Origin: Stichopus chloronotus
Taxonomy: Eukaryota > Echinodermata > Holothuroidea > Aspidochirotida > Stichopodidae
NCBI GenBank assembly: GCA_021234535.1
Contig: CM037832.1
Coordinates: 9,183,575 to 9,247,574 of the forward strand
DNA length: 64,000 nucleotides
Reading direction: 5' to 3'
This document shows, one piece after another, positions 60,969 to 64,000 of this stretch. Every line of letters begins with the position of its first letter. The stretch's first letter is position 1. The translations under genes were made by a program, and so were the position numbers. The notes below the pieces were generated by a model. It saw nothing but the letters and a program-made list of their open reading frames with translations. It did not search any database and was not told the DNA's origin.

Positions 60969-63900
60969 GGTAAGTTTCTAACATCGTCGGGAAACTGTGC
61001 GAATGAATACATGACTAACGAGGCTAATAAGAAGTAAGTACTGGCATGTAACGGTGCCCTTCAGACTCGTCACAAAATAAATTATACCGAAGAACTCAGT
61101 GAGCCCATTTAATGGTCTTATCTCTTCCATATGTGCTCTCTATATTCCTGATATTGCTGGAGGTCTACACAGGTACAAAACAAAGATTTTTCCTCGAAAA
61201 TGACTATCAACCTGGGAAATTGATATTCATCTGAAGCTCTGGGTATTATATCTCTTTGCCTTACTAATCGAGGTAACTATCTCTCGATAAACAAATCAAT
61301 CACAAAAATCTGAAGCAGACGACAGAACAATGTCTGTATTTTATTAAGGGGCGTACTATTCTAAAATAATATTTCGAATACCAGTTTGATCGTCAGGACG
61401 CTGAATAGGTTTTCTTCAATTGAAACTATTAATCATGTTGTTCCCTTTTATTCGAATTTGATTTAAATAATTTACTCTCCCTGACAGCTGCTAAGCTGTC
61501 ATGTAACCGTCTAGATGTACTTTGAGATGCAGTTCTAGTTGTATTTCACTCATGCACTGACACATCTTATCAGCGTGGGTGCATCTATCCTAAGGGGCTA
61601 GGCCCAAGTGACGCCCATCATCCGTTACATGTTACTAAAACTGTCTACTAGGAAGACTGATTAAGCGGAGCGCCACTATATTAGTTGACATGGGGCTTAT
61701 CAGAAAATTATGTCATCAAAGAAAGAAAAAACCCTAGATCGCTAGGAATCGCATTTCAAGGCTCCACAGGAGCCCTTCCCTTTAGCTCGTATCCCCCGGA
61801 AATCCGCTGCTTGGGGTGCCCCTCCCCGCCATGCAGCCACTGTCTCCTTATTCACTTAATCCTTACATTCAGTGCCAGTACATTTTTTTAATAGAATAAC
61901 GTATAGAAATTGCCAATGTTACATAATTGGGGCATGCCTCCGTATTCCTTGTGTATTTCAACATTAGGAGCCACGTGTATTGATTCGTCTGATGTATGTG
62001 CCCAAGATAACGCTTTATATATAGCACCCCAAAAGAAAAAAAAAGTAAATTTAAAAGTTTTATTCAATTGCCCTTTGTCTTCACATTGCATTGTCCAGAT
62101 GTGCTTTTGCCTTCGGACATGTTCAATTTTGAGATGTGTGTAATGTCCCCAAAGGCAGAATTAAAAAAAAAAAACAGTACTTGTAATTCATCACATGTTA
62201 ACTGTGCGTTCCGTGAAACTGGTGCGTCGTGTGATGGATCTACTCTATAGTTTATCACTTCACGTTGTTAACACTGCGTAGTATCATCCGGATCACTGAC
62301 GCGTTGCCGTGATAATTACATATCAGACCAAGTAAGGAAAGCAGACATATACCAGTAATGACTATCATTATATGTGCTCATTATGTTCAACTCAGTGGAG
62401 TACCATATTTGTGGTATCATTGTCACGGTTCGCCTTCCTTGTGTAGGTTGTTTATAAAGCTTGTGAACATTGACGTTTCATACAATGCGTAGTTAATATT
62501 ACTAAAAGCCAAGAAATTTTTTATACAGCAGTGACACAAAATAAACTTTGGAGTTTAAGGGGGGGGGGGCTATCCTATCTTTTTAGCAACATCGGTATAC
62601 AATTTCTGTATAGCCTCAGCACTGAAGGCACCACCTGTTCAACATCACCCCCCCCCCCCTCCTGTCCTCTTTCATTAAAACCATAAACTGCATTGAAAAG
62701 AAACGAGTTACGCATAAATGGCTGTTAATAAATAACCGTAAAAACTGTGACCACACCGAACTTAAATTTCCAGCCTCAACCTCTACTGTGTTATGATAGT
62801 CTTTGAATATTTTATTTAAATGCCTCTATTGATGTATATGAACGAACCACAAATTTATTCTACAAACCTTACAAGTATTTAGATTACTTCCTTTCCTATA
62901 AATCTTCTAAATATTTGAGAGGCCCAACCTAGTCGATTTCACATGACGTCCCATATATATCATAAGTCACGTTCAAGTAATACGGGGTTTGTCCAGTTAG
63001 AGAACTTTTAAAGCTATATAAGGCTTCTGTTTTACAGAGAAAAAAATATGCTTGTAAAAACCAATATTTGTGGACACAAAATGACTGTCGGAAGAAAGGA
63101 CAGTGGTCTTCGTTTTAAGAATAAGGTTTCTTCAGATAGATAGAAATTGAGTTGCTTGTTACTCAATAATTTGTTGACGTACTCTTTCAAAAATTGAAAT
63201 GATGCATTTCCCGCATTTTAGCGAATGCTTTGAGGAAACGAAGCCCTTGTGAAAACTTTTACTGGTAAGACTGCATGGTTTGACAGTAGTTAAGGGTTTT
63301 TCAATTTGATTTCTATTTTGATGCATTGCAAAAGTCCATTTTATTTTCAGTTTAACTCTTGCGTCAAAAATTTTCGTCAAACAGTTTCAATCACTCTTCA
63401 CTTTGCAATGTTCAATATAATGGAATTCAGTGATAACTGGTGTATATGTACGCCATCGTGTATGAGTGTATGCATGGCATGCTATCCTTCATAGGTGTGT
63501 ATATTACTCATGGAAAAAAATTTCTGGGTTTCCTTAATTATTTATTGTCGTGTAATTTTTTTCTTGTCTCTTGAAAGGGACGTATATCCCATCATGAATA
63601 AACTGGGTCTTTTAATTAAAGTTTTGCCACGGTAGAGTGAACGATATAAATGATATATATATACATATCCCCCCTTACTTAACGGAAATCGTAAACATTG
63701 CGTCACATAAACTTACTCGTCAAACGTTTGATGGGATGAAGCTGGTAGAAGTGTGAACTTATATTGAACATATATAGCAGGTGATGTGAGACTTAAATCG
63801 GTTAACTGTATCCGACAATCGGTAAGAAGGGCATTTCAATCTCATATTTAATAATCTATGAGTAATTTCAAAAGATCAAATAAGTTAGATTGAAAACAGT

Positions 63901-64000
63901 GTAGTTTTTGTTTCTCGTTTCGCTATTTTCAAATCATGGTATGAGGGCCCTTCACATCATTTCAACGGTACAGTTTTATCTGATCACACAAAAGTAAGAT
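60969..64000. other. Intergenic, AT-rich, to window end
   Basis: No supported gene. It includes a G-run (62559-62569) and C-run (62648-62659) pair, and a diverged repeat at 63025-63260. Confidence 0.55.
63025..63260. repeat. Diverged copy of the 45.4-kb TIR element interior
   Basis: Colinear with 45385-45640: TCTGTTTTACAGA, CCAATATTTGTGGACAC, AGGACAGTGGTCTTC, GAAATGATGCAT and GCTTTGAGGA. The outer inverted repeats of this copy were not clearly found. Confidence 0.6.

Overview
The window is eukaryotic, AT-rich, intron-rich DNA. Spliced coding exons stand out as isolated open stretches bounded by good acceptors and GT donors, and the spaces between them are filled with small non-autonomous DNA transposons, homopolymer runs and microsatellites. 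The dominant protein module is the hyalin repeat (HYR). Large HYR proteins are characteristic of echinoderms and related deuterostomes, so an echinoderm is the most likely source. This is inferred from domain content, not proven.

Region 1 (about 1-22,540, + strand) is the 3' part of a large HYR gene whose 5' end lies upstream of the window. Six exons each encode one complete HYR domain (1118, 6112, 6761, 7907, 12834, 13393). They are followed by a four-cysteine follistatin-N/EGF-like exon (14843), a short exon with an RKKR basic site (21400), and a terminal exon with one transmembrane helix, a short basic tail and a stop (21923-22059). Every internal intron is phase 1, and the joined frame (589 codons here including the stop) has no break. 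The product reads as a type I membrane protein with an HYR ectodomain and a possible furin-type cleavage site just outside the membrane. A 12-nt phase 1-1 microexon candidate (20989-21000) and an FN3-like alternative terminal exon candidate (4754-4914) lie in its introns.

Region 2 (about 22.5-31 kb) is mostly repeats. Two exon-like open segments (25358-25535 and 28205-28508) have matching phase-2 junctions. Together they would encode a tail-like protein with tyrosine motifs and proline-rich stretches, followed by an AATAAA. This is a tentative gene or an alternative 3' end of the HYR gene.

Region 3 (31,077-38,600, + strand) is a complete seven-coding-exon gene for a 186-residue protein. It resembles TEPP/SPMIP8-type sperm microtubule inner proteins. 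After a 187-bp first coding exon, the other six are only 53-65 bp each.

Region 4 (38.6-64 kb) has no gene I can support. It holds a hAT-type element with a perfect 8-bp target duplication (a shorter sibling lies in an intron of the region 3 gene), two long fold-back elements at TTAA sites, a terminal-inverted-repeat element at 45.4 kb, several diverged dispersed repeats, a 170-bp tandem duplication, microsatellites and paired G-run/C-run tracts. I saw no transposase-length ORF, rRNA, convincing tRNA or CRISPR array.
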